Assembly: GCA_014529385.2 (NCBI GenBank)
Contig: CM043954.1
Location: 93,241,247 to 93,305,246, forward strand
Direction: 5' to 3'
Length of the DNA stretch: 64,000 nt
From: Adiantum capillus-veneris
Lineage: Eukaryota; Streptophyta; Polypodiopsida; Polypodiales; Pteridaceae
The translations under genes were made by a program, and so were the position numbers. The notes below the pieces were generated by a model. That model was not told where the DNA came from. It did not search any database and saw only the letters and a program-made list of their open reading frames with translations. Below are positions 30,697-41,225 of this stretch, in pieces. How positions within the stretch are numbered: position 1 is the first letter of the stretch; every line of letters begins with the position of its first letter.

Positions 30697-31650
30697 ATGC
30701 TACCATTGTGGCAAGAAGGGTCACATGAAAAGAGACTGCAGAGAATGGAAAGCAAAAAAAGGCAATGAGAAAGCTGAAGACCATGGTGAGAAGAACAAGT
30801 CCTCAATGAAGATTCAAGAAATAAATGTGACAAACACTGTTGCAGTGGATGACAGTCTAGTGTCAGGAGACATCTACTTCTTGAAGAATACAATGGACTC
30901 AGCTCTTCTTACAGCATCTGATGGAAATGCACTGAGTGACTGGATTATCGACTCAGGGGCATCACTTCATGTGTCTCCAAACAAGGAGTGGTTTACCTCT
31001 TATGTGACCACTAAAGATCATGTTCGGCTAGGCAATGGGCAGACATGTGAGATCGTGTTGAAGATCTTCAATTGAAGTTTCAGAATGGCTCTTCTTTCAC
31101 GCTGAAGAATGTGAGACATGTTCCCGCAATTACAAAGAGCTTGATCAGCACAGGTTTACTTGATGATGCTGGCTACGTCATCACTTTTGGATAGAACATG
31201 TGGAAGATATCCAAGGGTTCTATGACAGTAGCACATGGAGTAAAGTCTGGAGGACTTTACATGATTTATGTATCAAATGTCTCTAAAAATGTAATCAATG
31301 TAACCGAGCAGCCGAACGTTTCTTTGTGGCATTGCCGGTTATGACATATGTCCAAGAAGGGAATGGAAATCTTGTCTCGTTTTGGTTCTTTGCCTGGCTT
31401 TTCATTTAATGATTTTGAATTCTGTGAACATTGTCTGTATGGTAAGCAAACACAGCAGCCACATAAACATAGAAGCAGTAGAAGAGATACACAGTTGGCA
31501 CTTGTTCATAGTGATTTGTGTAGACCTATGCCTAACCTATCTCTAGGGGGAGCTTCTTACTTTATGACATTTATAGATGATTAATCGAGGAAAGTATGGG
31601 TTTACTTTCTCAAGCACAAGGATGAAGCGTTTAGTGTTTTCAAAACGTTT
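30697..31650 (+). pseudogene. Copia-2 zinc knuckle, protease and integrase N-terminus
   Basis: A CCHC knuckle (CYHCGKKGHMKRDC) and the protease motif WIIDSGASLHVSP are intact. A deletion near 31055 shifts the frame from 2 to 1. After it come FTLKNVRHVP, the gag-pre-integrase region (WHCRL-HMSKKGMEIL, CEHCLYGKQ) and the start of integrase (ALVHSDLC, YFMTFIDD then TAA). Stops lie at about 31193, 31345 and 31582. Confidence 0.85.
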
Positions 31651-33972
31651 GTGACACTTGTGGAGAATCAGAGTGGCAAGAAGCTTACATGCTTACGCAC
31701 TGACAATGGTGGAGAGTATGTTTCAAAGGCCTTTCAGGACTTTTGTAAGTCAAAAGGTATAAAACGTGAACTTACTGCTCCTTACAATCCTCCTCAAAAT
31801 GGTGTTGCTGAGAGGATGAATAGGACCATACAAGAGAAGGTCAAAAGTATGTTATCTAATGCACAGCTGTCAAATGGGTTTTGGGCTGAAGCTGTATCAA
31901 CAGCTGTTCATCTTGTAAATAGATCTCCTAGCAAGGTTTTGCAGAAGGATTCCGTGCCAGAGATGGTATGGTCAGGCAAAATGCCCTCATGCAAGCATCT
32001 CAGAGTCTTTGGCTGTGAGGCATATACTCACGTTCCAAAGGAATTTAGGAACAAACTTCAGCCAAAGAGTAGAAAGTGCATCTTTCTAGGCTATGGTAAT
32101 TCTGGTGAGATGGGGTACAGACTTTGGGATCCCGAATCCAGAAAGGTTGTCCGCAGCAATGATGTTCACTTTAATGAATCCAAATATCATTCTAAACCAG
32201 AGAGGGTTGAGGAGATTAGAAGAGTTGTCTTCCAAGAAGATGGACCTGCATGTGCAAGACAAAATGTCAGGGCTCAAGAGGAGCAAGGACAGGATAGATT
32301 GGAACCACAGGTTGTGGCTAAGCCTGAGCCACCTATTGTGCGTAGATCTGGACGTGTCACGCGACCTCCTGATAGGCTTGTTCCATCTATGAACTATGTC
32401 ATGTTGACTGATTGCAATGAGCCTTCATGTTACAAGGAAGCAGTGCAAATGAAGGACTCCGGGAATTGGCAATTGGCCATGCAGTCAGAGATGACAGCTC
32501 TGCATAAAAACCAGACATGGAAGGTAGTTAAATTACCACGGGGCAAAAAGGCTCTACCTTGTAAATGGGTTTACAGGTATAAGATCACCGCTCATGATAG
32601 TCAGCCAAAGTACAAAGCAAGGCTTGTTGCCAAGGGCTTTAAGCAAGAACAAGGCATTGACTTTGATGAAGTCTTCTCTCCGGTGGTCAAAATGACTACA
32701 TTGAGATGCTTTCTTGCATTGGTTGCCAAATTAGATTTGGTGTTGCACCAAATGGATGTCAAGACAGCGTTCTTGCATGGTGATTTAGATGTGGAAATTT
32801 ACATGCAGCAGCCAGAAGGGTTTGTTGAGAAAGGGAAGGAAGATTGGGTATGCCAGTTGTTAAAGAGTGTTTATGGCTTAAAACAATCACCGAGGGTATG
32901 GTACCATAAATTCCACAAGTTTATGCTTTCTCAAGGCTACAAACGTAGTGAGTTCGATCACTGTCTATGTACAAAGAAGGCTAAGGATGGTAGTTGGCTG
33001 ATCCTTATTTTGTATGTGGATGACATGTTGATTGCTCGCAAGCACTTGGAAGAAATTTCAGCTTTGAAGTCAAAGATGGCAAAATCATTTGACATGAAAG
33101 ACATGGGTGAGGCAAGTCATATACTTGGTATGCGCATTGAGAGAGACAGATCAAAGAAGTTGATTTGGTTATCTCAAACAGAGTATATTGACAAGGTTTT
33201 GCAACGTTTCAATATGGAGAAGGGAAAGGCACTGAGTGTTCCATTGCCACCATATGTGAAACTTAGCAAACAAGATTGTCCTGTGTCTGAGGAAGAACAG
33301 GCTGAAATGGATAAGATTCCATATGCGTCTGCAGTGGGTAGTTTGATGTATGCAATGATTGCTACTCGCCCAGACATTGCATTAGCAGTGGGAGTAGTAA
33401 GTCGATACATGTCAAACCCAGGCAAGAAACATTGGGAGGCAGTGAAAGGAATATTGAGATACCTGAAAGCTACAAAGAGTATGCGTATATGCTATGGGAG
33501 TCAAGAGCTAAGTGTAAAGGGTTTTACAGACTCAAATTATGCAGGTGACTTAGACAACCGAAGGTCTACGTCAGGGTATGTCTTTACATTGGCTGGTGGA
33601 GCAGTATCATGGCGTTCTAGATTACAAGATTGTGTTACTCAGTCTACTACAAAGGCTGAATATGTTGCAGCATCAGAGGCATGCAAAGAATCAATTTGGC
33701 TTAATCGACTAGTAACAGATTTGGGAATCAAAGAAGAGATGCCTGTGTTATATTGTGATAGTCAAAGTGCTATACAATTGGCTCGCAATCCAGTTTATCA
33801 CTCAAAGTCAAAGCATGTGGATGTGAAGTATCATTTCATCAGGGAAATGCTCAAGGATAAGCAACTTCAGCTTGTCAAAGTTCACACCACAGAAAATCCT
33901 GCTGATCTACTTACAAAAGGACTTCCCTCAGAGAGCTTTGCGCATTTTCGCAAGCAGTTAGGTGTAGGGTAG
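31651..33972 (+). CDS. Copia-2 integrase, reverse transcriptase and RNase H (intact 3' pol)
   Basis: 773 codons without a stop. Integrase: LRTDNGGEY and PPQNGVAERMNRT (second Asp and Glu). Linker: VFGCEAYTHV and GYRLWDPES. RT: KWVYRYK, RLVAKGFKQEQG, QMDVKTAFLHGDL, SVYGLKQSPRVWY and an intact catalytic ILYVDDM. RNase H: FTDSNYAGDLDNRRSTSG, AEYVAASEACKE, SKHVDVKYHFIRE and the terminal LTKGLP. No internal ATG marks a natural start here, because it is the continuation of a Gag-Pol frame. Preservation of this half against the damaged first half suggests age differences or partial gene conversion. Confidence 0.94.
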   Translation: MTLVENQSGKKLTCLRTDNGGEYVSKAFQDFCKSKGIKRELTAPYNPPQNGVAERMNRTIQEKVKSMLSNAQLSNGFWAEAVSTAVHLVNRSPSKVLQKDSVPEMVWSGKMPSCKHLRVFGCEAYTHVPKEFRNKLQPKSRKCIFLGYGNSGEMGYRLWDPESRKVVRSNDVHFNESKYHSKPERVEEIRRVVFQEDGPACARQNVRAQEEQGQDRLEPQVVAKPEPPIVRRSGRVTRPPDRLVPSMNYVMLTDCNEPSCYKEAVQMKDSGNWQLAMQSEMTALHKNQTWKVVKLPRGKKALPCKWVYRYKITAHDSQPKYKARLVAKGFKQEQGIDFDEVFSPVVKMTTLRCFLALVAKLDLVLHQMDVKTAFLHGDLDVEIYMQQPEGFVEKGKEDWVCQLLKSVYGLKQSPRVWYHKFHKFMLSQGYKRSEFDHCLCTKKAKDGSWLILILYVDDMLIARKHLEEISALKSKMAKSFDMKDMGEASHILGMRIERDRSKKLIWLSQTEYIDKVLQRFNMEKGKALSVPLPPYVKLSKQDCPVSEEEQAEMDKIPYASAVGSLMYAMIATRPDIALAVGVVSRYMSNPGKKHWEAVKGILRYLKATKSMRICYGSQELSVKGFTDSNYAGDLDNRRSTSGYVFTLAGGAVSWRSRLQDCVTQSTTKAEYVAASEACKESIWLNRLVTDLGIKEEMPVLYCDSQSAIQLARNPVYHSKSKHVDVKYHFIREMLKDKQLQLVKVHTTENPADLLTKGLPSESFAHFRKQLGVG

Positions 33973-34050
33973 TACATCACTTCTCTACATCTCTTGTATA
34001 TTAGCTTGTATAGTAGCTTCTCTCACACTTAAAGTACCACATTGGACTTT

Positions 34051-34060
34051 AAGTGGGAGG
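34051..34060 (+). other. Copia-2 polypurine tract
   Basis: AAGTGGGAGG, one base before the 3' LTR. Confidence 0.88.
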
Positions 34061-34061
34061 T

Positions 34062-34253
34062 TGTTGGGATATAAAGCCCAATGTGGTCGCCCAGGTAAGT
34101 GAGTGGGCCGCTAGGTATGTACACATATTCTTTTGTTAAAACCTAATAAGAACTCACTATGCTCTACACATTACAGTAGAGCGAGTTCACCATATCGTCG
34201 TGCTCTTCTTCTCGCACTCTCTCTCGCGTCGCACTTCCGCTCGTACTCCTTCA
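34062..34253 (+). repeat. Copia-2 3' LTR (192 bp)
   Basis: TGTTGGGATATAAAGCCC...CTCCTTCA; about five differences from the 5' LTR, mostly C/T or G/A. Confidence 0.93.
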
Positions 34254-34505
34254 GGGAAAGACCCTCAAAAGAGGATGCTCATGCTACAATTCAAAGACCT
34301 CATGGACAAAATCACCTTCCTAAAGAAGAGGATTGCATTGAGAGGATTAGGAAGAGCCCCCATTTACACTGATGAGGATCTCACCAAGACACAAGTGGAG
34401 CATCGAAAGCTTTGTATGCCCAAAATCATGCAAGCAAGGAAAGAGGGCAAGAAGGCTTTCTATAGAGATGGGCGAATCTTCATAGATGGAAAACCTATCG
34501 CATAG
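34254..34505 (+). pseudogene. LINE ORF1 C-terminal fragment
   Basis: 84 codons directly abutting the Copia-2 LTR: LQFKDLMDKITFLKKRIAL (helical), GRAPIYTDEDLTKTQ and AFYRDGRIFIDGKPIA, then TAG. The DEDLT...RDGR...IDG pattern is typical of the end of LINE ORF1 proteins upstream of an endonuclease ORF2, which is what follows. It may be the continuation of the ORF1 at 26071. Confidence 0.65.
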
Positions 34506-34550
34506 GGATTCGCGGCCTATGAGACTACGGAGACCACTACGGAGGCGACA

Positions 34551-35310
34551 CGACATGAGATCACACTCGGAGTATGGAATTGTGACGGATGCCTATGGAC
34601 TAAGCCGGGCAAACTCGAGGAGGTGATGGAGGGGAGAGACATTGTGATGCTGACAGAGACACGTGAGAGCCAGGAGAGAGGTCTACCACATGTCCGGGGC
34701 TACCACTGGGAGTCCACATACAAGCGATCCACAGGGAGGCAAGGGACATCACGAGGATCAGGGGGGATTGCTCTTTTAGTGAGGAGAGAGCTACAGGACA
34801 GGGTCACAGTAGTGAGCAGAGATGTAGAGGCCCGCTTCATGTGGATGAGGATACAGCTAGCCCCAAACAGAGCCATACATGTTGCACTGTGCTACTTCCC
34901 CCCACGCGGGTCACATTTCGCAGACCATACAGAGATACGACGAGCATCTACGACAGAGGAGGAGCCACCAGAGGAGGATGCCGATGAGAGTATGGTAGAG
35001 GAGGAGGAGGAGGGACCACGAATGTTCCCCTTTTCGGTTCTCCCGGAGGACCTCTTACACTACGCGGCATTGGGAGATATCCTACTTGTAGGTGATTTCA
35101 ATGCTCAACACAGAGTCGACAATGCGAGATGTATGACTTTGATGATTCCACCCTACTCCATACCATAGCGGCGGAGGATGTGGGACTAGGGAGGACATCA
35201 GATGACGGAGGGAGTGACTCTACCAGATACGGATCACACTTACTGGCACTAGGATCAGCGCACCACCTCCTGATCTACAACAGGATGTCCTGTTGGCCGA
35301 TGTCAAGTGG
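34551..35310 (+). pseudogene. LINE ORF2 endonuclease (EEP) fragment
   Basis: The frame gives an exonuclease-endonuclease-phosphatase fold start: LGVWNCDGCLWTK, DIVMLTETRES (catalytic Glu), GGIALLVRREL, HVALCYFPPRGSHF and LLVGDFNAQH (GDFNA catalytic motif). A frameshift near 35130 continues as DFDDSTLLHTI and YGSHLLAL in another frame up to about 35310. The RT domain is absent, so this is a truncated LINE. Confidence 0.83.
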
Positions 35311-36540
35311 ATACGTAAGATTATCCGACGGTATCTTATTAAGTTCAAAAGTTATCCTTTTGAAGATGCTAGATAGATGCAAGGAATACAGCTTAAGGAT
35401 AGTATGAACCTTGTCAATGCTTACACTGCCACATTAGAGTAAGCAAATGTACAAATTCTTTTGAAATGACCAATGTTTTTGTCTTATAAGACTAGTTCTC
35501 TTTTTTATTGTGCACAAATTTAAATAGTATACATGCTTAGATTCATGTTCATGATGACGACGTCTCTCAAACACCGAGTAGAATTTGTCACTCTACTTGG
35601 GAGAATGAAATGGACTAAAGAGCAGACATGCTTGTAGCAACTATGTCTCCCAAGCACCAAATGAATTAGTCATCCATCTTGGAAAGATGTCGTAGGTTAA
35701 AAAGGGATCCTCTACCCGCTAAGCAAGTTGACTAATGACTAAGGCTTTATCTCTTCTACCTCATAGTCGAGGACGACTATGATTTCAAGAGAGAGATAAT
35801 ATCATAAAATCTAATAACCAATCAACCCAAATAATTTTCTCATATTAAATTGATCATTCGATGTGGGAGAATAAACGGGAATAAGGGTCAGGATATAGAC
35901 ATGTGCTTATAGATCTATCTCAACACGGAGCCAATGGTAAAGGGGTCCAAATGAGAGATGGTATGTCAAAGAGCAAGGCTAACCAATGGAGCTTAAAGAC
36001 CTTAGGGTTAGCTTCATTGAAGACCTCCAAAGGTTAGTGTTAAAAAGTCCTTTGACCTTAGGTAAGCTAGGGCTGAGCTTGAGGTGGAAACCCGGCCCAA
36101 GCTTAAGGTGCTTGTCGTCCTTGCCGACTAGGGAGCTTGAGGTGCTTGTGGGAACACCACCCAAGCTTGAGGTGCTTTGTCATGCTTGCTGACTAAGGTG
36201 CTTGAGGTAAGGTGTGCAAAAGTCAATCATTAATCCCTACAAGGAGGGGACAAGCCCTACAAGAGGGGGGATGAGAGAGAGCACACAGAGACACACAAGG
36301 CAAGCTTTGTACAAAGAAAGCAAAAGAGACACTTGTCAAGTTCCTCCTCTTGTTGCCCTCATGGTGTGCCTAAATCCTATTGGTTGGCCACCCAACGGGT
36401 CCAATGATAAATTAGTAGATTTGATTAATTGTTTTCGCATTAATCAAGTCCTCTCTCTCAAAGGGAAAAGGGGGACACTTGTCCCAAGACTAGTATGCTT
36501 GCTTGGTATGACTCTTGCTTGTGATTGGCTAGGCTTGAGA
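35311..36540. other. Unassigned non-coding interval with short AAGCTTGAGG repeats
   Basis: AT-rich sequence after the LINE fragment. 36070-36205 carries about four scattered copies of AGCTTGAGGTGCTTGT. No gene or LTR ends recognised. Confidence 0.5.
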
Positions 36541-36952
36541 GCATAGTTACACGGAATAGGAACGGGGAACGAAAACGGGGGACTCCAGGACGCTTCCGGA
36601 ACGGGGGACCCTCGGTGTGACGGAACGGGAACAGAGGCCGAAACGGTAGCCTTGAGGGAAAGGGAGAGGGAGAGGGAGAGGGAGAGAGAGCCTTGAGAGA
36701 GAGGGTGAGATAGAGAGCTTGAGAGAGAGGGTTTAAAGCCCTTCTTTATATAGAAGAGGATAGACATAACACCCCCCAAAAGTTCAAAAGACCTGTCCCA
36801 AACTATCATTTTTTTTAACTTTGGCGTTCCGGATGCCGTTCCGAGCCCCGGTCCAACTGAAGGGAACGACGTTCCAATCCTGTTTTCGTTTCAAGGAGAC
36901 ATCGGGCTTAGGAACGCGTTCCCGGAACGAGAGGGCCCCGTTCCTCCCGTAT
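36541..36952. mobile_element. Possible short TIR element truncating the LARD array
   Basis: Starts CATAGTTACACGGAATAGG and ends CCCCGTTCCTCCCGTATTGC. The ends are imperfect inverted copies of each other around the shared CCCCGTTCCT core. The interior is rich in GGAACGGG and contains a GGGAGA repeat. It abuts the point where the first LTR of the array is cut off. Evidence is only the degenerate ends. Confidence 0.35.
36656..36682 (+). repeat. (GGGAGA)n tract, G-quadruplex-type
   Basis: Five GGG runs separated by 3-nt loops. Confidence 0.8.
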
Positions 36953-37355
36953 TGCTGAGAAGTTGCCTGTTGAACAGGAAGCTCCTGCGTCTCTTCTGCC
37001 AAAAAGTGCTAACTTGGGTTTGCTTATATATTAACTTAGCAGAATTGCCCTACCTACTTTTGTTGGAAAGTCACTTAAAAATAATAAGTGAAAATAACCA
37101 AAAATAAAAAAATAAGCTAAATGCACTAGAAAATTCCCCTAACTGATGCTAATGGATTCTTATGGGAATTCTGATGATCATGTTGTGTGCAACCGGAGGA
37201 TATGCATCTATGCTAAGTGACTGGGCATGCACGGTCTACGAATAGACTCACAAAAGTGCCAGATCACTGCTAATCTAAACTGACTTGATTGACGGGAACC
37301 CTGCTATGGTGTAGCTTGTCCACGGACACATAGGGTTGGGATGTGTCACGTGACA
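36953..37355 (-). repeat. Non-autonomous element LTR-1 (truncated)
   Basis: About 400 bp matching the right part of LTR-2 from GAGAAGTTGCCTG to GTCACGTGACA. The other 800 bp are missing at the junction with the 36541-36952 sequence. Confidence 0.88.
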
Positions 37356-37365
37356 TCCCCTCCTT

Positions 37366-37729
37366 TTCAAAGTGAGGTACTGGTACCGAACTATATGGCG
37401 TCGAAGGAGATCGCCAACAGCATCCGGAATCTTGGAAGGGACTCTTCGCCGGCCCACTCTGTTGTGTGGGTCGAGCGGTACTTGAACTTCATAAAGGTCT
37501 GCAACGCTTGCTTCTTTGCGTTGCGCCGAAAGCGACACAAAGTCTTCTGTGGCTCCTTCCTTGCTTCAACTTTGTCTAGAGTCCTGCTTCTTTCGTCTTC
37601 AAGAATCTCCATGGCTAAAAATTCTTGAAACCATCTCCAACGCAAAACCATGAACATACCCATTCCATGTAAAGTGAAGGAAAAAAATTTGTCTTCTCTA
37701 AAGATTGTGTATACAATGTAGATGAACAT
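37366..37729 (-). pseudogene. Chromodomain-like tail, copy 1
   Basis: The frame ending just inside LTR-1 has KFKYRSTHTTEWA and, at the end, an IQFGTSTSL-like tail. These align with KFKDRGTPEAVW and TQLGTNTSL of the Gypsy-1 polyprotein end. It is thus a remnant of the Gypsy-1-type chromodomain. Upstream coding is out of frame. Confidence 0.6.
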
Positions 37730-37867
37730 AGAGACGTAGTGACAACCCGTTCATCAAACACATGCAAACAATGCGCTCGAATCTTTTCTGTTTGATTGAA
37801 ATCAATCAACTGTGGCAAATCACAATGGAAATGCCTATGCTTGGTGCTCATACTATCATGTGCTCGT

Positions 37868-38563
37868 TCAGAAACTGTCCTGCCAAAGAAGAGACATGGA
37901 ATGCGACTTCCTAACATACATACTTTTCAGCTTTTCATGAAAATTCCACATACATTTGTGCTCATCCAAGAGAGAAACGTGCTCAACATACAATATGTCA
38001 CGCCTAGGAAAAGGGATCACATAACGATGCTGACTAAAATACAGGAAACCTTCACGAATGAAACACTCGAACAATGCGTGCATATCAATCATGCGAGCAC
38101 ATAATACTTTCTGTGAGGGTTCTTTGGACCAAGGCTCGAGAGCCAAGATCGGTTCTTCCTGAAGGGGTTCTTGGGACCTAGGCTCGGGAGCCAAGATCGA
38201 TCCTTCGTGATTGATCAAATCTGCAACAAGGTTAGCTTCGCTAGAAAAAGCATCCACTAACACATCACCCTTGTGAACAATCACATCATCTTCATGCAAC
38301 TCATCATGCTTGTCTTTATCATCCAAATCATCATGCTTGTCTTTATCATCCAATTCATCATGCAAATCATTATCATTCAATTTATCATGCTTCTCATCAT
38401 CATGCAAATCATTATGCTTATCATTCTCGTTCAAAACACCATCATGCTTTATACAATTATGCAAATCCTCTGTATCATGCGATGGAGAAGAAAAGACTGA
38501 GAGAGTCTCCTTTTCCCGAATCTCTTGCATCGGTGCCTGCACTTGAGAAAAGAGTCGCAACAT
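37868..38563 (-). CDS. Unrecognised D/H/K-rich ORF, copy 1 (231 codons)
   Basis: An open frame in the middle of internal region 1. The first 40 residues are polar. Residues 45-95 are a run of HDxLxDxDKHD repeats encoded by a 27-bp repeat (about 38297-38440). Residues 110-145 are Glu/Pro-rich, and the last 80 are a mixed, globular-looking segment (ECFIREGFLYFSQHRYVIPF, CMWNFHEKLKS). Copy 2 (41176-41835) is the same protein with one repeat fewer, so the frame was kept through duplication. No known family was recognised. It could be a captured host segment or a decayed retroelement protein. The ATG is not certain. Confidence 0.55.
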   Translation of the reverse strand: MLRLFSQVQAPMQEIREKETLSVFSSPSHDTEDLHNCIKHDGVLNENDKHNDLHDDEKHDKLNDNDLHDELDDKDKHDDLDDKDKHDELHEDDVIVHKGDVLVDAFSSEANLVADLINHEGSILAPEPRSQEPLQEEPILALEPWSKEPSQKVLCARMIDMHALFECFIREGFLYFSQHRYVIPFPRRDILYVEHVSLLDEHKCMWNFHEKLKSMYVRKSHSMSLLWQDSF

Positions 38564-38643
38564 CTCTTGCAGTCATGCTTTATTCAATAAAATTATGCTT
38601 GTCTTGCTTGGTTCTCTGCTTGTCTTGCTTGGCTCTTTGCTTG

Positions 38644-38952
38644 TCAGCGTTCCATTTCTGCTTTTCTTTCTTTGAATTCATGATCCAATTTGGCTTGTCG
38701 TTCCTTGGCTTCCAAGCGTGCCGTCTCGCGCTCACGCGCTATGGCTGTCATTCTTGCGGCATTTCTTGCTTTGCGTTGTAAATTCTGTTCCATAAACAAA
38801 AGGTCCAACTCCTCCATTGGAGTTAATCCAATCGGTGTCGTAGATGGAGAAAGGTCAAAAAACCTCCTGGTGGAGAAAATTCTTCTTCGCCTCTCATGCT
38901 CATCACCTCCAAGCGAAGTATCCATTCCGCTTCGAGTGATGATCACTCTCAA
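38644..38952 (-). pseudogene. gag N-terminal remnant, copy 1
   Basis: Begins VIITRSGMDTSLGGDEHER, matching the Gypsy-1 gag start VVTRSGMDTSHTGDEHER, then a charged helix (FMEQNLQRKARNAARM). The ATG is GTG here, and a frame slip follows the first 25 codons. Confidence 0.72.
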
Positions 38953-39419
38953 GTCGTGGGTTCTTGTGGTTCTTGGGGGTTCTTAAGTTCACGAGGAACT
39001 TGGGTTCTTGGGGGTCTTGGGTTCTTAAGTTCACGAGGAACTTGGGTTCTTGCGGGTCTTGGGTTCTTGGGTCTTGAGGTTTTCTTTCGCTTGCAAATCG
39101 CGTTGGAGAAGGATCTTCTCTTCACCCGAATTCTACCCTTTTCTGCGGCGTACCCCTTGGCGGCCTTGCGCTCACACCAAGGTTGCTTTTTCCCACCTCA
39201 CCTCGATTGGCCGGTCGCTAAGTGCACGATCCGCTCTCAATGAGTGAAAAGAGAAACGAGGGGAGGCTGGACAAGCCCTTCTTTCTTGGGATTCTTGTCA
39301 CTCTTCAACAAAACACGATTACAAATCGCCACGCCCAAGTAAACTTAGGTTCGTGCGATCGCAACAAGCAAAAAAAATTCTTGTGGTTCTTTCCTTGAGT
39401 AATGCAGAACACTTCCAAA

Positions 39420-39431
39420 GCTCTGATACCA
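39420..39431 (-). other. PBS of non-autonomous copy 1 (iMet)
   Basis: The reverse complement reads TGGTATCAGAGC, one base from LTR-2. Confidence 0.9.
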
Positions 39432-39432
39432 A

Positions 39433-40663
39433 TGTTAGGTGCAGCGGAATGAATGTTGTATTTTCTCAAGATTAGGGATCTTTATTTGCTCAAGGTTCCT
39501 TTTAGTTCTTAGGGAAGGAGAGAGCCTTCCGTCTTGTAGAGTGTTGTGATCACGAACAAAAGTGAGTGGATATTGTGCGTGCAAGTGAATGAGACTAAGA
39601 GAAGGAGAGAGAAGAGATACGACACCCGAGAGGTTGTAAAACCCTCCTCCGAGGGCCCCACTCTCGTTGGCGAGAGTGGTCTACTTTGATTGCACAAAGG
39701 TGTACAATGCGTATGCAACGGACTGATACAATGGGACTATGCCGATGACGACGACGGTGATGACGACGACGACTTGGTGGCTGAAATCTGTGGACTCTTA
39801 TCTGCTGATTTTCATGGTCTTCTTTGGCTGAATTTGTGGACTGTTTTCGGGGCTGAAAATGGTTGTTTTCTTGCTGTGCTTATGGCTGAAAATGGTGGAT
39901 CTTGTGGGGAGTCATGCTGATGGTAAAAACGCTGATGTGGCTGGCTGGAAATGCTGCTGCAGATCTGCAAGATAGGGCACCATTCTTAATGGGCTGCCAA
40001 CCTGCTGCAAAAACGCCATAAGGCTGAGGTCTTCATGCTGATAAAACGCCACAAAATGCTGACGTTCTGATGTGGATGCCTAGTGTTAGTGAAGGCTCAA
40101 AAACGTTGATGGGGATCAGGTAAAAACGCCACGTTCAGGTGCTTCTCGGCGATGGTTTGTTGTAGGGGAGAAACGCCAAAGGGTGGATCTTGTAGGCGAG
40201 GCTTCTTGTGAAGAAAACGCCAAAGGAAGGTTGGTCTAATGCTGAGGGGGGGTACTCCTGAGAAGTTGCCTGTTCAGCAGGAAGCTCATGCTGCCTCTTC
40301 TGCCAGAAAGTGCTCACTTGGATTTGCTTATATATTAACTTAGCAGAATTGCCCTACCTACTTTTGTTGGAAAGTCACTCTAAAAAAATAAGTGAAAATA
40401 ACCAAAAATAAAAAAATAAGCTAAATGCAATGGAAAATTCCCCTAACTGATGATAATGGATTCTGATGGGAATTTTGATGATCATGTTGTGTGCAACCGG
40501 AGGATATGCATCATCTATGCTAAGTGATTGGGCATGCACGGTCTACGAATAGACTCACAAAAGTGCCGAATGACTGCTAATCTAAACTGACTTGACTGAC
40601 GGGAACCCTGCTATGGTGTAGCTTGTCCACGGACACAATAGGGTTGGGATGTGTCACGTGACA
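39433..40663 (-). repeat. Non-autonomous element LTR-2 (1,231 bp, complete)
   Basis: TGTTAGGTGCAGCGG...GTCACGTGACA on the plus strand. It contains about eight AAAACGCC-type motifs (39926-40215). It serves both as 5' LTR of copy 1 and 3' LTR of copy 2. Confidence 0.92.
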
Positions 40664-40674
40664 TCCCCTTCTTT

Positions 40675-41225
40675 TCAAAGTGAGGTACTGGTACCGAACT
40701 GTATGGCGTCCAAGGAGATCGCCAACAGCACCCGGAATCCTAGAAGAGACTCTTCGCCAGCCCACTCTGCTGTGTGGGTCGAGCGGTACTTGAACTTCAT
40801 AAAGGTCTGCGACACCTGCTTCTTTGGGTTGCGCCGAAAGCGACACAAAGTCTTCTGTGGCTCCTTCCTTGCTTCAACTTTGTCTAGAGTCCTGCTTCTT
40901 TCGTCTTCAAGAATCTCCATGGCTGAAAATTCCAGAAACCATCTCCAACACAAAACCATGAACATACCCATTCCATGTAAAGTGAAGGAAAAAAATTTGT
41001 CTTCTCTAAAGATTGTGTATGCAATGTAGATGAACATAGAGACGTAGTGACAACCCGTTCATCAAACACATGCAAACAATGCGCTCGAATCTTTTCTGTT
41101 TGATCGAAATCAATCAACTGTGGCAAATCACAATGGAAATGCCCATGCTTGGTGCTCATACTATCATGTGCTCGTTCAGAAACTGTTCTGCCAAGGAGGA
41201 GACATGGAATGCGACTTCCTAACAT
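40675..41225 (-). pseudogene. Chromodomain-like tail, copy 2
   Basis: Equivalent of 37366-37729. The end reads IQFGTSTSL, aligning with the Gypsy-1 polyprotein end. Two overlapping frames indicate a slip near 40950. Confidence 0.6.

Larger units (their letters stand above)
28704..34253 (+). mobile_element. Copia-2: near full-length Ty1/copia element
   Basis: Two 192-bp LTRs (28704-28895, 34062-34253) with about five differences by eye. There is a PBS-like TAGTATCAGAGC, a 1.1 kb leader, gag, protease, integrase and RT/RNase H in copia order, and a polypurine tract AAGTGGGAGG. The 3' two thirds of pol are open for 773 codons, while gag and protease carry stops and one frameshift. The flanks show no clean 5-bp duplication. 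Confidence 0.93.
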
